A stretch of DNA of 64,000 bases from Brassica napus (lineage: Eukaryota; Streptophyta; Magnoliopsida; Brassicales; Brassicaceae), in NCBI RefSeq assembly GCF_020379485.1, contig NC_063450.1, forward strand, positions 44,854,681 to 44,918,680. Reading direction: 5' to 3'. The position numbers and the translations under genes were made by a program. Below, one piece after another: positions 32,086 through 42,869 of the stretch (position 1 is the first letter of the stretch; each line of letters begins with the position of its first letter). The notes under the pieces are model-generated. The model was not told the DNA's origin and did not search any database. It saw nothing but the letters and a program-made list of their open reading frames with translations.

Positions 32086-32663
32086 ACATGACAAGGTTTG
32101 AGATGTGAATGTTGCGGTAGGTTTTGGAGTACAATATATAAGTTTAGTTTTCATGGTTACTGTGGTGCAACTAAATTTGAGAAGTTTAATGATCACTGGC
32201 ATAAAGAAGCTTAACACCAAAAGACAATCATATCAGATGTTTGTATTTGAGAAAATTCAATGGAAACCTACTGCGTAATTAAATCTACATTTCAAACTGT
32301 TTGGTAGAATCAAAAGCTCTAATGGTCGTTGTATTGTGTGGAAAGATTAGTAAACAACTCTTAGAAGTCAATATACTTAATTAAAGAGATATATTCAGTC
32401 CTCGTCGAGAAAATAAGCAACATAAAAAGAAGATTACAAGTTTCGATTAAAACCTTCGTACAAATAGGAAAATGCATTTTTTCTTAATGACAAATCAATT
32501 TTATTTTTAATTAATTTTATGAAAGCATATTAACTTTCAACTGTTATATTGACCAAAACAGTTGTTTCAATATTAATTAACGGTATGTGATGCCCTTTTT
32601 CAAAAAAAAAAATAAAAAAATTAACGGTATGTTTATATATTTATCAATCACTTTTTATATTTT

Positions 32664-32707
<44 letters not shown>

Positions 32708-33136
32708 ATTTAAGTAAATACCTATACATTTTAATATTCACAGTAAGTGAGATTTCTAAATCTATAGGAATTTCGAATAGAAAACAGAATTTTAATGGTT
32801 TATTTGACTTAGTTAATGAAATGTTTTTTTATAAATTCTTTTTTTCGTCGACAATTATCTCGAATTGATTTAATTTTGCATGTGTTTAGAAATTTGAATA
32901 TAATATGAATGCTTAACATAAGTATTGTGTAAACTTCATATGACATGAAACCAAATAAGTAGTTATAGTCTTCCGGTTACAACCATAAAATCAAAAACTT
33001 CAACCATATTAACGTCGCCAATCTATATCATCCTCATTAAAACACAAAACAATCAACCCAAAACAAACTAATATCCAAATTAAACAGATTTAATGTCTTT
33101 TTATCTCGTAAATTACAAATTTAATCATCTCATCCC
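32086..33136. other. Intergenic DNA with TA microsatellite
   Basis: AT-rich, no gene. It contains a micro-insertion (32576-32632) and a (TA)n run at about 32667-32704. Its last ~250 bp has the CA-rich look common upstream of Helitron 3' ends. Confidence 0.55.
32576..32632. repeat. Micro-insertion with 13-bp direct repeats
   Basis: ATTAACGGTATGT occurs at 32576-32588 and 32620-32632 around a 31-base filler that starts GATGCCC and becomes A-rich. Confidence 0.85.
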
Positions 33137-33161
33137 GTGCAAGGCACAGATCTTATCCTAG
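33137..33161 (+). mobile_element. Helitron 3' terminus
   Basis: A GTGC-AAG-GCAC hairpin (33137-33147) is followed ten bases later by CTAG|T, the same architecture as at 23140-23165. The matching 5' end is not certain; the fragment at 23197 is a candidate. Confidence 0.7.
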
Positions 33162-33622
33162 TTGTTTTGTAATATATATATGCGAATGCTAACTTTTCCT
33201 TTTCTCCAAAATCATAATAAACATTTGAGCCACGCGGTACCTTCCCGTGACAACTTTAAAGCGCACCTCCATAATGAGCAGATTTACAATATGAGTAAAT
33301 TGACTAAATTCATACGCCTAGTGAGCACATTTACAATTATAGAATATTGATATAGTGTTGCTTTCGCGCATTTATGCCACAGCAAAAGAAAAAGTATTAA
33401 CACGTCATTCATCAGAAATCATCACAAAGATAAGACGGAGTGAATCTAGTGAATAGTGATAGTGTACGTACGTCGACACTGTAATTACATCACTAGATAT
33501 AAAATTTTATCTGACTAGTTAAAAGTTAAAATATATCGGTTCAGTAAATCCAGAAAAATGCTGATATACATAAATATTATGAGAATATTAAACATAAATT
33601 GTCTTAACATATAGAGATAATT
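33162..33622. other. Downstream flank of FRUITFULL
   Basis: No gene is visible. It contains the 3' untranslated region and terminator of the MADS-box gene on the minus strand. Confidence 0.6.
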
Positions 33623-36600
33623 CTATTCATTCGTGGTAGGGCGTAACATCCAAGCCGGAAGAAGAGAGTTTGGTTCCGCCAGTGATGATGCTACGCCGTT
33701 CTCTTCCCCAACCCTCCCCACGAAGCCATCTCTGCCCATTTAATGACTAATTAATCAGAATCATTCACAGCTAGATATGTACATTACACAATGAATCAAA
33801 CTCTATAAATCTAATTTGGAATACTACGGAAAGAGAGACGATACCTGGAGGAGGTTAAGCAGTATTGGGGCTGAAGAATTGAAGAACTGTTGGAGCATTG
33901 GATTAGTTGTCCTCCTTGCTGAACCGTGTTCTTCTCCCTCTCCTTAATCTATCATATCATAACTTTTGTCATTGTTAATACTATACAGATGCACGAATAT
34001 GTTCTGTTTTATAAATTACTATATAAATATAATTCTTATAATGTATTTTATATAAGTATAAAATAACAACTTTAAAAGTTTTCAAATAAACTATACATTT
34101 AGTTAAATAAAACTATCAAGGTTCCAAAACTAGGTCAATTAATCGATCAAACTATATATGTTGTTTTTAAAACTAATCGGCTTCTAATTGGCTTGGCTTC
34201 ATAAAAAAAACTCACAACCGATTGTCCTAGCGCATATAAATGTTTTCAACATTGATATTTAGTAGTACACTAATAATAAACAAATAAATACTAACCATTT
34301 CTAATGCTAATAGAATATTAGAGACACTACTAATAAATAAACAATAATGTATCTGGTCGTGAAGACTGTTACCGACACATATAATATATATGTCGTAAAC
34401 AATACTAATATAGAAACATTTCTCTACATTTATATATTAATATTAATTATGCAAATATTTTTGTAAAACAGTAGTATAAAAGCTACTCGAGAATTCTATC
34501 GTAAATAAATTATATTTAAACATACGTATATTTTATAATGCTATAATATATTTTGTTCAAATAATCTTTTACTGTAAATTTTGGTGAGATGACATACTTG
34601 TATAATTCACTTTGCAACTTTCAGTCCCATTTTTAATACAAATGTAACCACTAAATACATAAAAAGAAGTTGTATAACCTTTTTGAGAAGCGCATTGTTG
34701 TGATCTTGCAAGGCCTTATCCTGATGAAATCAAATAAAACAAGTAAGCTTAAATCTAAAATGATGGTCTGCTTGGTTGCGACACTATACCTTCTTTTGGA
34801 GCGCCGATATGGATTCGAACATAGCTTGGTTCTGCAAATATTATAAATTTATTAAAAAGGCCATCACAAATTTCAACTCCAATTCATATGAATGCAGGGC
34901 CGGAGACAAGCGGTGCGACCGCCCCGGGCCAAGCCCGTGTCCCCCGTATAATACTAATTAAGGGGTCCAAATTTTTAAAAAATCTATATTTTTATATATA
35001 AAAAATTATAAATATAATAAATAAAATTAAAAAGGGCCCAAATTATTTGATATGTATATAGTTTTATTTTCATTACAAAATATTACTGATTAAATTTTAT
35101 AAACATTTTAAACATTATCTACATATAATTTTAGAGGGTAAAAAAAAATATTTTTCGCCCTAAGACCTTTAACAGTGTTGAACCGGTCCTGTATGAATGT
35201 ACGTTCTGATATTACCTTTCTTGACCTAATGCTCTTGATAGCAGCATGGAGCTGATGTTCCAAGCTTTGGAGCTCCTTTAAGCTCAACGAATCAAGATCT
35301 TCCCCCATAAAATTCCTGCACATTATTTTACCAAAAAACAAAATTCCTGCACATTTTCATTTTTGCAACTTCTTATTATATAAGCATTGTGCTTTCTTTT
35401 TGTTCCTTGCTACATGTGTGATATTACGCGCAGGTATTACGTTCAAATTTCCTTACAGAAAATGAATATTGTGAGGATTTCATTCCAAAAAAAAAGAATA
35501 TTGTGAGGATCCAAAGACACAAATAGTAAGTTCCCCGATTACCATATATTAATAAAGGATTTCGAAGATGACGAGATCTTAAGTCAAGAAGTACTTGTTA
35601 TTATAAGTTGTGAGAAATAAGTCTTTACATAATGCATTCCCCCTTAAGCTGTGTTATGTGTTAGTATTTTTAACGATAGGTGCTAAGGCAGCAAGTTGGA
35701 CGCGTTAGATATTTATGTTCAACCAAAATCTAGTTCAGTTAAAACAACTCTTGTATATATACGTTTAATTGCTAGTTGACAAGCACACAGATTATGAAGC
35801 AATCTTAATTTGGCATTATGCACTACAAGATAATATTACATACCTTTTGTTCTTCTCGAGTACCTCAATTCTAGCCTTGAGCTTAGCATGTTCAAGAACC
35901 CAATTTTCCTACAAAATTGGTATACGTTAGGATTAAGACTTATGAACATAAACAGCTAGAAGTAAAACCAAATCTTAAAACTTACACTCTGTGAAATCTC
36001 TCGGCCTACAAGTTGTTTGTCCGAATACAAATAGCGATCGTAGCGTTCAAGTATCCTTTCCATGCTAGATTTCAGAAAATTCAAAAGAAACAAAAATTTA
36101 CTTAATTAATTTGATCCATACATATAAATCAGACTATAATTTAAAACGTTGTAATTTGTAACATTAATTTGTTACAAAGTGTTTAGCCAAAAGTTTACCT
36201 TGCTTGATATACTGACAAAAGATCGCTAAAAGTAAAGCACATAAAACAAAAACGTATATAAAACCTGGTTCATGGTGAGTCCACACAACATTATAGAAAT
36301 TATAGGTACAAATTCAATGTCAAGATTCGAGTACTGACTTAGTTATCAAAGCAAACGGTAAAATAGTACAAGCAACACATATATAAACATACAAAAGCGC
36401 ATTTATATCAGTACGAACTTACATATATGTTGAACGTTATGTATTGTCCATTGGATTATAGCACATCCTTGTAAATGCTTTATTTCTTTGTTTCAAATCA
36501 ACCTTTCTTTCAAATATATGTCATTAAGTGTTATACATGTTATATACATATACATAAGCGTACGTCTCACTGTGAGCACGTGCTTCTATACATGAAAAGA

Positions 36601-37128
36601 GGCAATCAAATCGTGAGTCTGTGTACTAAGTATCATAATTTTATGCTATTTTCATTCGGGTAAAGCAAGGGAAAATAAACATAACCAGCTTTTTCATGCG
36701 TCCATATACGTAAAATCCCAAAAAAAAACCCTAATTTCTCGAGCCACTTCTTAGGGAACAAACAAATCTACAGTATATATGCAACACACAGGGATAAGAT
36801 TTGGATTTAAAGACTGACGACAATCGAGATGGAGACGTACGAATAAGAAAACAAATCTAATTGAAAATCAAGAAAGCAGATATGGATACGATCGATGTGA
36901 ATATAAATAATATAATATATGGTTTATAGATGAAAATAATTACCAAGAGTCGGTGGAATATTCGAAGAGTTTGCCTTTGGAAGAGAAGATGACGAGGGCA
37001 ACCTCAGCATCGCAGAGAACAGAGATCTCATGAGCTTTCTTGAGCAAACCAGACCTTCTCTTAGAGAAAGTAACTTGCCTATTGATCTTGTTTTCTATCC
37101 TCTTCAGCTGAACCCTACCCCTTCCCAT
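33623..37128 (-). CDS. FUL: FRUITFULL-type MADS-box transcription factor (AGL8)
   Basis: Eight exons join in phase: 37128-36944, 36064-35986, 35908-35844, 35315-35216, 34831-34790, 34720-34679, 33948-33845 and 33731-33623, giving 241 residues. The MADS domain (1-60) starts [20 protein letters not shown] and has [11 protein letters not shown]. The K domain contains [20 protein letters not shown]. The C-terminus ends [12 protein letters not shown], the FUL-type LPxWML motif, not the farnesylation box of AP1 and CAL. FUL proteins bind CArG boxes as dimers and tetramers. They promote floral transition, limit meristem lifespan and specify fruit-valve cells. Intron 1 (879 bp) is the longest. Intron 4 carries a 297-bp hAT element and a duplicated splice acceptor 31 bp upstream of exon 4. 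The coding sequence itself looks undamaged. Confidence 0.97.
34895..35191. mobile_element. Non-autonomous hAT element in FUL intron 4
   Basis: The ends CAGGGCCGG and CCGGTCCTG are inverted repeats with one mismatch. TATGAATG flanks directly at 34887-34894 and 35192-35199 without mismatch. The right end lies 24 bp from the exon-4 splice donor. The GC-rich left end (CCGCCCCGGGCC) contrasts with an AT-rich core. No coding capacity. Confidence 0.94.
35309..35355. repeat. Micro-insertion duplicating the exon-4 splice acceptor of FUL
   Basis: AAAATTCCTGCACATT occurs at 35309-35324 and 35340-35355 around ATTTTACCAAAAAAC. On the gene strand both copies read AATGTGCAG|GAATTTT, so two identical acceptors stand 31 bases apart. 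Only the one at 35315 keeps the frame. Confidence 0.88.
35464..35510. repeat. Micro-insertion with 15-bp direct repeats
   Basis: GAATATTGTGAGGAT occurs at 35464-35478 and 35496-35510 around TTCATTCCAAAAAAAAA, within FUL intron 3. Confidence 0.9.
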
Positions 37129-37293
37129 GTCTCTCTCTCTCTCTCCTCAAAAGCTCAAGAAAAAGAGAGAGAAACGACAACCTTGAAATGTCCAAGGACC
37201 TCTCTCTAGGTATCTTTTGTGTTGAATGTGTGATAATTTTTTCATTTATTTATTATTATTTCCGTGGACTTTTGTTAGGTTTCGCGTGAGTCT

Positions 37294-37326
37294 ACAGTGA
37301 CGTAAGCGTGTGAACAGTGACGTAAG
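37294..37326. promoter_or_regulatory. Twin TGACGTAAG (bZIP/CRE-like) sites upstream of FUL
   Basis: ACAGTGACGTAAG occurs twice, with TGACGTAAG at 37298-37306 and 37318-37326, exactly 20 bp apart, about two helical turns. The TGACG core is bound by TGA/HY5/FD-class bZIP factors. FUL is a known floral-transition target, so FD-type binding is plausible but unproven. Confidence 0.55.
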
Positions 37327-37702
37327 TGATGTAGGTATAAATACGGTATGTTGATGTTTATACATAGACGATGGTATTTGTCGAAACAGAGAGAAAAAGC
37401 CACATAGAAAGTGGAAGAGACCAGAGTGGAGATAAAGTTAAGGGCTGTTTGGGAAATAAACCATACGAATTGTTGTCGAGTTCTCATAGGCTCTCTTCTA
37501 CTGTAATTACAACTTGTTCGTTAGTTTGTGCCTCCCCATTGGCTTACGTTGTTTCCGTACCGTACGGAGTTTTAAATGTCATAGCTTTTAAGGTTAAGAA
37601 CAAATCAGTCAAGATTCAAGAACTCAAATGTTAATGCGTATTAAAGGGAAAAAAAAAATTAATTCCTTACAGGTTTGCACAGTAAAACTGTATATGAAAT
37701 TA

Positions 37703-37810
37703 TATGATATTTTCATGGAGTTATCACACTGTCTCTATTTAAGTTGTTTTATATTCGTTCATGTGAGTTGTTTTATATGATATTTTCATGGAGTTATCAC
37801 ACCGTCTCTA
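37703..37810. repeat. 36-bp direct duplication in the FUL upstream region
   Basis: A block containing GATATTTTCATGGAGTTATC then ACAC(T/C)GTCTCTAT occurs at about 37703-37738 and 37775-37810, with TTGTTTTATAT words also repeated between. Confidence 0.85.
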
Positions 37811-38141
37811 TCAGACCTCGACGTCTCCTCAGACAACACAAGGCTCATCAGAGCAATTAATGAATCCAAAGAAAAGAGAATCGGAATCATTAGTGATATA
37901 CGATCAATCTCATCTGGATTCACCTCTCTATCTTTCTCTCATATCGCAAGATCAAAAAATGTTATCTCAGACTCCAGAGTTCTGTAATGACACTTTTAGT
38001 GGACTAACATTCTGTATTTCTACTTCGGCTTGGCCCTTTAATTATGAAGTATTTTGTGACAAAAAAAATATATATTCACTCATGTGATAATTAGTATATT
38101 TTAAGCATATGAATTTATGATAAACCGTTTATCCTGTCTTC

Positions 38142-38183
38142 AAGTATCGAGTTATCAAAAAAAAAAAAAAAAAGTATCGAGTT
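38142..38183. repeat. Micro-insertion with 12-bp direct repeats
   Basis: AAGTATCGAGTT at 38142-38153 and 38172-38183 around ATC plus a run of A. Confidence 0.85.
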
Positions 38184-38327
38184 TCTCTTTGTATCATCAC
38201 AAGTGGAAACTAGGCTCAGTTGACCCAACTAAAGTTGAAACATAATTAAACGAAAAATTAAATTTTCTATCGGCTCCCGTTGATCTTTTGGACCAACATG
38301 CATATGTACTAGAATAGAAGTAATTCT

Positions 38328-38358
<31 letters not shown>

Positions 38359-38771
38359 ATTTATCTTTTGACCGAAAAAAGTAGCCTATTTATGGGATGC
38401 GAATCTCGAACGTATGATACTCTCAATATAGGAAAGCTAATTTTAATTATCAATTTTATAATTAGTTTTTATATTTTGTTTAGGTAAAAATACAAATAAT
38501 AATAATAGTGTTAACTTAACTAATATCAAACTTATTTATAATATCTCACTGAAAAACAAAAAACAAACATACCATTAGATAGGTCCCCAATCTCTTTTGC
38601 TTAAGGCCCCCATATCTTCAGGGACGCCCCTGCCTCTGCGTGATATACGTAAACTGATCAGAATAATGAAAACCATAACTGAGCCGGTGAGATGTATAAT
38701 TGAATGATATCAAAATTCTGAAAGAATTTATAAGGTTATAAGTTATAACTGAGGGAATCACTTGTGATTTT

Positions 38772-38831
38772 AACCTTACTTCAGACGTTAGTAAGCCTTC
38801 ACTGAAAAAAAAAAACCTTACTTCAGACGTT
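38772..38831. repeat. Micro-insertion with 18-bp direct repeats
   Basis: AACCTTACTTCAGACGTT at 38772-38789 and 38814-38831 around AGTAAGCCTTCACTG plus A-rich sequence. Confidence 0.92.
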
Positions 38832-38871
38832 TTTGTTGCACATATTAGCACTGGTATTCTATTGTTTGATT

Positions 38872-38920
38872 AAAGACATTTAAATTTCAGTTACCAAGAA
38901 AAAAAGACACTTTAAATTTC
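38872..38920. repeat. Micro-insertion with ~17-bp imperfect direct repeats
   Basis: AAAGACATTTAAATTTC (38872-38888) recurs at 38903-38920 with one extra base. The filler is AGTTACCAAGAAAA-like. Confidence 0.7.
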
Positions 38921-40111
38921 TGTCAAGCACCTTCGGAACAATAAATATATAAAGAACTGCGAACAGTGCACTTTTTATTTCAATGTCAAGTTGTCAATGC
39001 CTCAATGGTACAGTCTCGAGAGAGAAAGTTATTCTACAATTTTGAAATGTGTGATAAATTGTACTATACTAATATATATGAAGTGATTAGCATAGCCTAT
39101 AAATGAACGAATAAAAGGAAAACTTTTGCTTTTGTTAACAATAAAAGAAAAAACTTAATTTGACCTTCTTACTATATAATTCAAAATTCCAAATGTAATT
39201 TTCAGAATAGTAATTAGCGGAACAAATTGGAACAATAGTGTAATCCACGATTATGAATAGAGAGTGTGCATCGTGTAATTGACAATAGTGAACTTGGAAC
39301 AATAGTGTAATACTCGCTCAAATCAAATGTACGTAAATTTTTATAGACTAAATAGTATATATACCAAAATCGGACCACGTAAAGAAAAAGAAATGGACCA
39401 CAATTGGGTGTTGATGAGCCCTAATCATCTAAATGGATGGGTAGTACCCTAACGTATTCAATTTCTCTGAATCGTTATTAACATAAATTTGGTTCGCTCC
39501 TTAGTACCAAATATGTTTGCCCTCTTAGATCAAAACTCTGGATCATTTCTTCTTCTCATACCTTATGTTAAGTCCACATCTCAAGAACGCATATATTATA
39601 TCGCACGTACGTCTTGTCAAACTTATACCAATATACCGTGGACATAAACCCATATTTTCCATTAATATTATTTCTATCGAATCATCCTTTCGTGAAATTT
39701 GAATTTTAAGACATCCATCGCTAAAAGCTTGTAATTTACGAGCACATGTCAACATATGACTATTTAACATCACGCCTTGTCTTTGTGTAAATGTATATGT
39801 GTGACCACATTCGTACATGATATCTCGTGTGCACATATATGGTATGGTGAAAACTGAACATTTCTGTGCCATTATATATTAATATTCATAGAAGTTTATT
39901 TCTTTGTTTTTGCAGAATTTGAAAGTTTGTGAAGCCATTATTATCATATATTTTTCAAGTTGAATTTCTCTAAAATTCTATTAATATTTAATAATAAAAA
40001 ATATTATGAGTTTTTGTGTTCATATAATGAGAAACTCAATTTGATTTTTTTTCAAATATAGATACTATGAGGTTATGTTTTAACCAAGCATGATATAAAA
40101 ATTCTTTTTGA

Positions 40112-40154
40112 AATGTTATATTTACTTTAGTTTACAAAAAATGTTATATTTACT
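40112..40154. repeat. Micro-insertion with 15-bp direct repeats
   Basis: AATGTTATATTTACT at 40112-40126 and 40140-40154 around a 13-base filler ending in A. Confidence 0.85.
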
Positions 40155-41046
40155 AGCTTAAATAGTTTAGCATGAAAATGATTTTAACAAAATTTATTAC
40201 TAGAAGAAAGAGGAAATCGTCCACAAAACCCTTAAATGGTTAATGCAAACATAGATCAACAAATTTTGATAGTGACTTCGCGATAGTCGTTTGGAAATCA
40301 GATTGGCATGAGTTGCTAATTGCAAATAGCAGATCGATGCCAAATTGATAAATTAGATTTTGGATGGCCGTGTCGATATAGACACTGTTGCATGGATATC
40401 CAAGCAGTTTCGGCCAATTGGTAGAAGGGATGTGACGGTGTCTTGCAAGTCTTGAGTTGCGTTGTCGTTTACAAATGTTGCCGTTCAGCTAGTCTACACT
40501 AAGTATGTGAATGCATTATGCTTAGACATACAAATAACAATGGTTACTAGATTTTTTCATTTTAAAAACATAGAAATTGTTAAATAGAAATAGTTATTCT
40601 TATTCTACTTTATCTGACTACGTGTTCTTGTATGATCAATTCGTTCTAATCTTTATTTTAATAAATGTTTATGCGTTTATTTAAAAAGTAAAGGTTATAT
40701 ATTAATAAATTTTGTTTTCTAGTTTTGTCCAAAAGGAAACATCATCCATTCCTCGAAGTTAAATTATAGGAGTCAAAATTTGACACGTAATAAGAATCTA
40801 GTGAACTTTTAAACCAATCGAAAGGGATGATTACGAAGAACAACAACCACAGAAGTACTTTGATTTGTCACTCGACAAAACCAGAGGAGACATCCATGTG
40901 GAGCTTATTGAATTATTGTCCTAGACTCTTGGGAAGGCACAAAAACTAAAATTTTAATTGAGATTATCAGATAACCACGCCAAAAAAATAAGGAAAATGT
41001 AGGAAATCACTCCTTTCTTTTCAAGTTTTTCATATGTTTCGTACGT

Positions 41047-41051
41047 AACAT

Positions 41052-41088
<37 letters not shown>

Positions 41089-41096
41089 ATTCTTTT
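41047..41096. repeat. Poly(A) tract flanked by 9-bp direct repeats
   Basis: AACATTCTT at 41047-41055 and 41088-41096 brackets 32 consecutive A residues and nothing else. This looks like a retroposed tail without a body. Confidence 0.85.
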
Positions 41097-41773
41097 TGAT
41101 ATTTTTTTCTTTCCATTTTAAACTGTCAAATAAATAATATTAAGATGAGTTATACAGTTCTGAAAAGGAGTTTCGTTTTTTTTTTGTAATACAAATTCAT
41201 TAATTCAAATCTAAAATATTTCGGCTATTACAACCGGAGGTATGCTCGACGGTAAGATAAACAACAATAACAATAGTACAATAAAACATGAGATAGAACA
41301 CTACAAGAAAACATAACTATAGCGAGGAAAAATAACGAGGAAATTTAATCCTCGTAAATTTACGCCGACTTTACGAGTATCTTACAAGGAAATTAAAAGC
41401 AACGTTAAGTCGTCGTAAAATAACGACGAAAGGATTTCCTCGTAAAAACGACGTAATATAACATGGTTTTTACGAAGAAAAATAGTTTCCTCGTAAACTC
41501 GACGTAAAAGTAGTGTCTACTTTACGAGGAAATATTTTACGTTTACTTAACGACAGAATTTCGAGTCCACCAACTTTATAGTTGTAACACGTTTTTTTTG
41601 TTTCGGCTACCTAACTAAATTTTGTCGTAAATTCCAAGTAAACATTCAACTATCAGATTCGAAAATTCCCTATAAATATGGACGTTTGAACATCATTTTA
41701 AACACACCAACAAAAAAAAAGTGAAAGAAAACAAAATGTCGGCTCTGAGAATATTTTCAAGTTGCGGAGGTGG

Positions 41774-42775
41774 ATGTATATGCACAGAGATGCTAACGGG
41801 AGAGTGACGAAAGAATACCTCGAAGGGCTGGAGACATTTAGGCATCAAGCAGATTCCACACCGCTCGCCCAAGAAAGCGGTAAGATGTTCTGTACTTATC
41901 GGAAATGCAACAATTCGAAATTGACAAATCGTGAAAATGTTTGGAAGAATTTAATAAATAGAGGTTTCACGCCAAATTACTATATCTGGTTTCAACATGG
42001 AGAATGTTATAATTATGAGAATGAAGCTAGTAGTAGTAATAGCAATTTTCAGGAAGAACCGGTTGATCATCATTTGCATAATGAACATAGTTACCATCAG
42101 GAAGAGCAGATGGTAGATTATGATAGGGTTCATGATATGGTAACTGATGCATTCGTAGCTCATGATGAAGATGAACCTAACATAGATGCAAAAAAGTTTT
42201 ATGAAATGTTAGATCCTGCGAATCAGCCACTTTACAGTGGTTGTAGAGAAGGTCTCTCTAAATTGTTGTTGGCTGCTAGAATGATGAATATTAAAACTGA
42301 TCACAATCTACCTGAAAGTTGCATGAATGAATGAGCAGACTTGTTTAAAGAGTATTTGCCGGAAGACAATGTGTCTGCTGATTCTTATTATGAGATTCAG
42401 AAACTGGTTTATAGCCTTGGGTTGCCTTCGGAGATGATAGGCGTTTGCATCGACAATTGCAAGATCTACTGGGGAGATGATGAGAAGTTAGAAGAATGTC
42501 GATTCTGCAAGAAGCCACGATTCAAGCCGCAAGGACGATGACGTAATAGGGTACCGTACCAAAGAATGTGGTACCTACCAATTACAGACTGATTGAAAAG
42601 ATTGTACCAATCTGAGCAGACTGCCGGAGGGATGAGATGGCATGCCGAGCATACTCAGACGGATGGTGAGATGACTCATCCATCAGATGCAAGAGCCTGG
42701 AAACATTTTAACAAAGTACATCCGGAATTCGCTAGCAATAGTCGGAATGTGTATCTCGGATTTTATGTTAATTAG
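41774..42775 (+). pseudogene. 5' part of a TNP2-type CACTA transposase, with nonsense mutations
   Basis: It begins with a transposase-associated domain (MYMHRDANGRVTKEYLEGLE; CTYRKCNNSKL; WFQHGE) and continues in the same frame into YSLGLPSEMIGVCIDNCKIYW, RFCKKPRFKP and then RWHAEHTQTDGEMTHPSDARAW, the opening of the Transposase_21 domain. In-frame TGA codons interrupt it at about 42332, 42539 and 42590. The catalytic part is missing after 42775. Two of the TGAs sit where relatives, as I recall them, have Trp or Arg codons. Confidence 0.85.
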
Positions 42776-42869
42776 TGTTGATTAGGTGGTTAATGTAGGG
42801 AATTTAGCTACATTTATAGAATTTGTTGATTACTGTTGATGTTAATTTTAAAAATTAAAATTTTTTTCC

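Larger units (their letters stand above)
37129..41298. promoter_or_regulatory. FUL upstream region and intergenic DNA
   Basis: No gene is supported. Next to the start codon is a CT microsatellite (37130-37144) in the presumed 5' leader. Two bZIP-type TGACGTAAG sites lie 170-200 bp upstream. A 36-bp duplication lies about 600 bp upstream. Beyond about 38 kb the DNA is AT-rich and holds several micro-insertions (38142, 38772, 38872, 40112 and 41047) and a (TA)n run near 38326-38347. The active FUL promoter is most likely within the first 1-2 kb, which is inference. Confidence 0.6.

Noticed and set aside
38575..38640. Possible hAT right end (GGGACGCCCCTG)
   Set aside because: No matching left end or 8-bp duplication found upstream.
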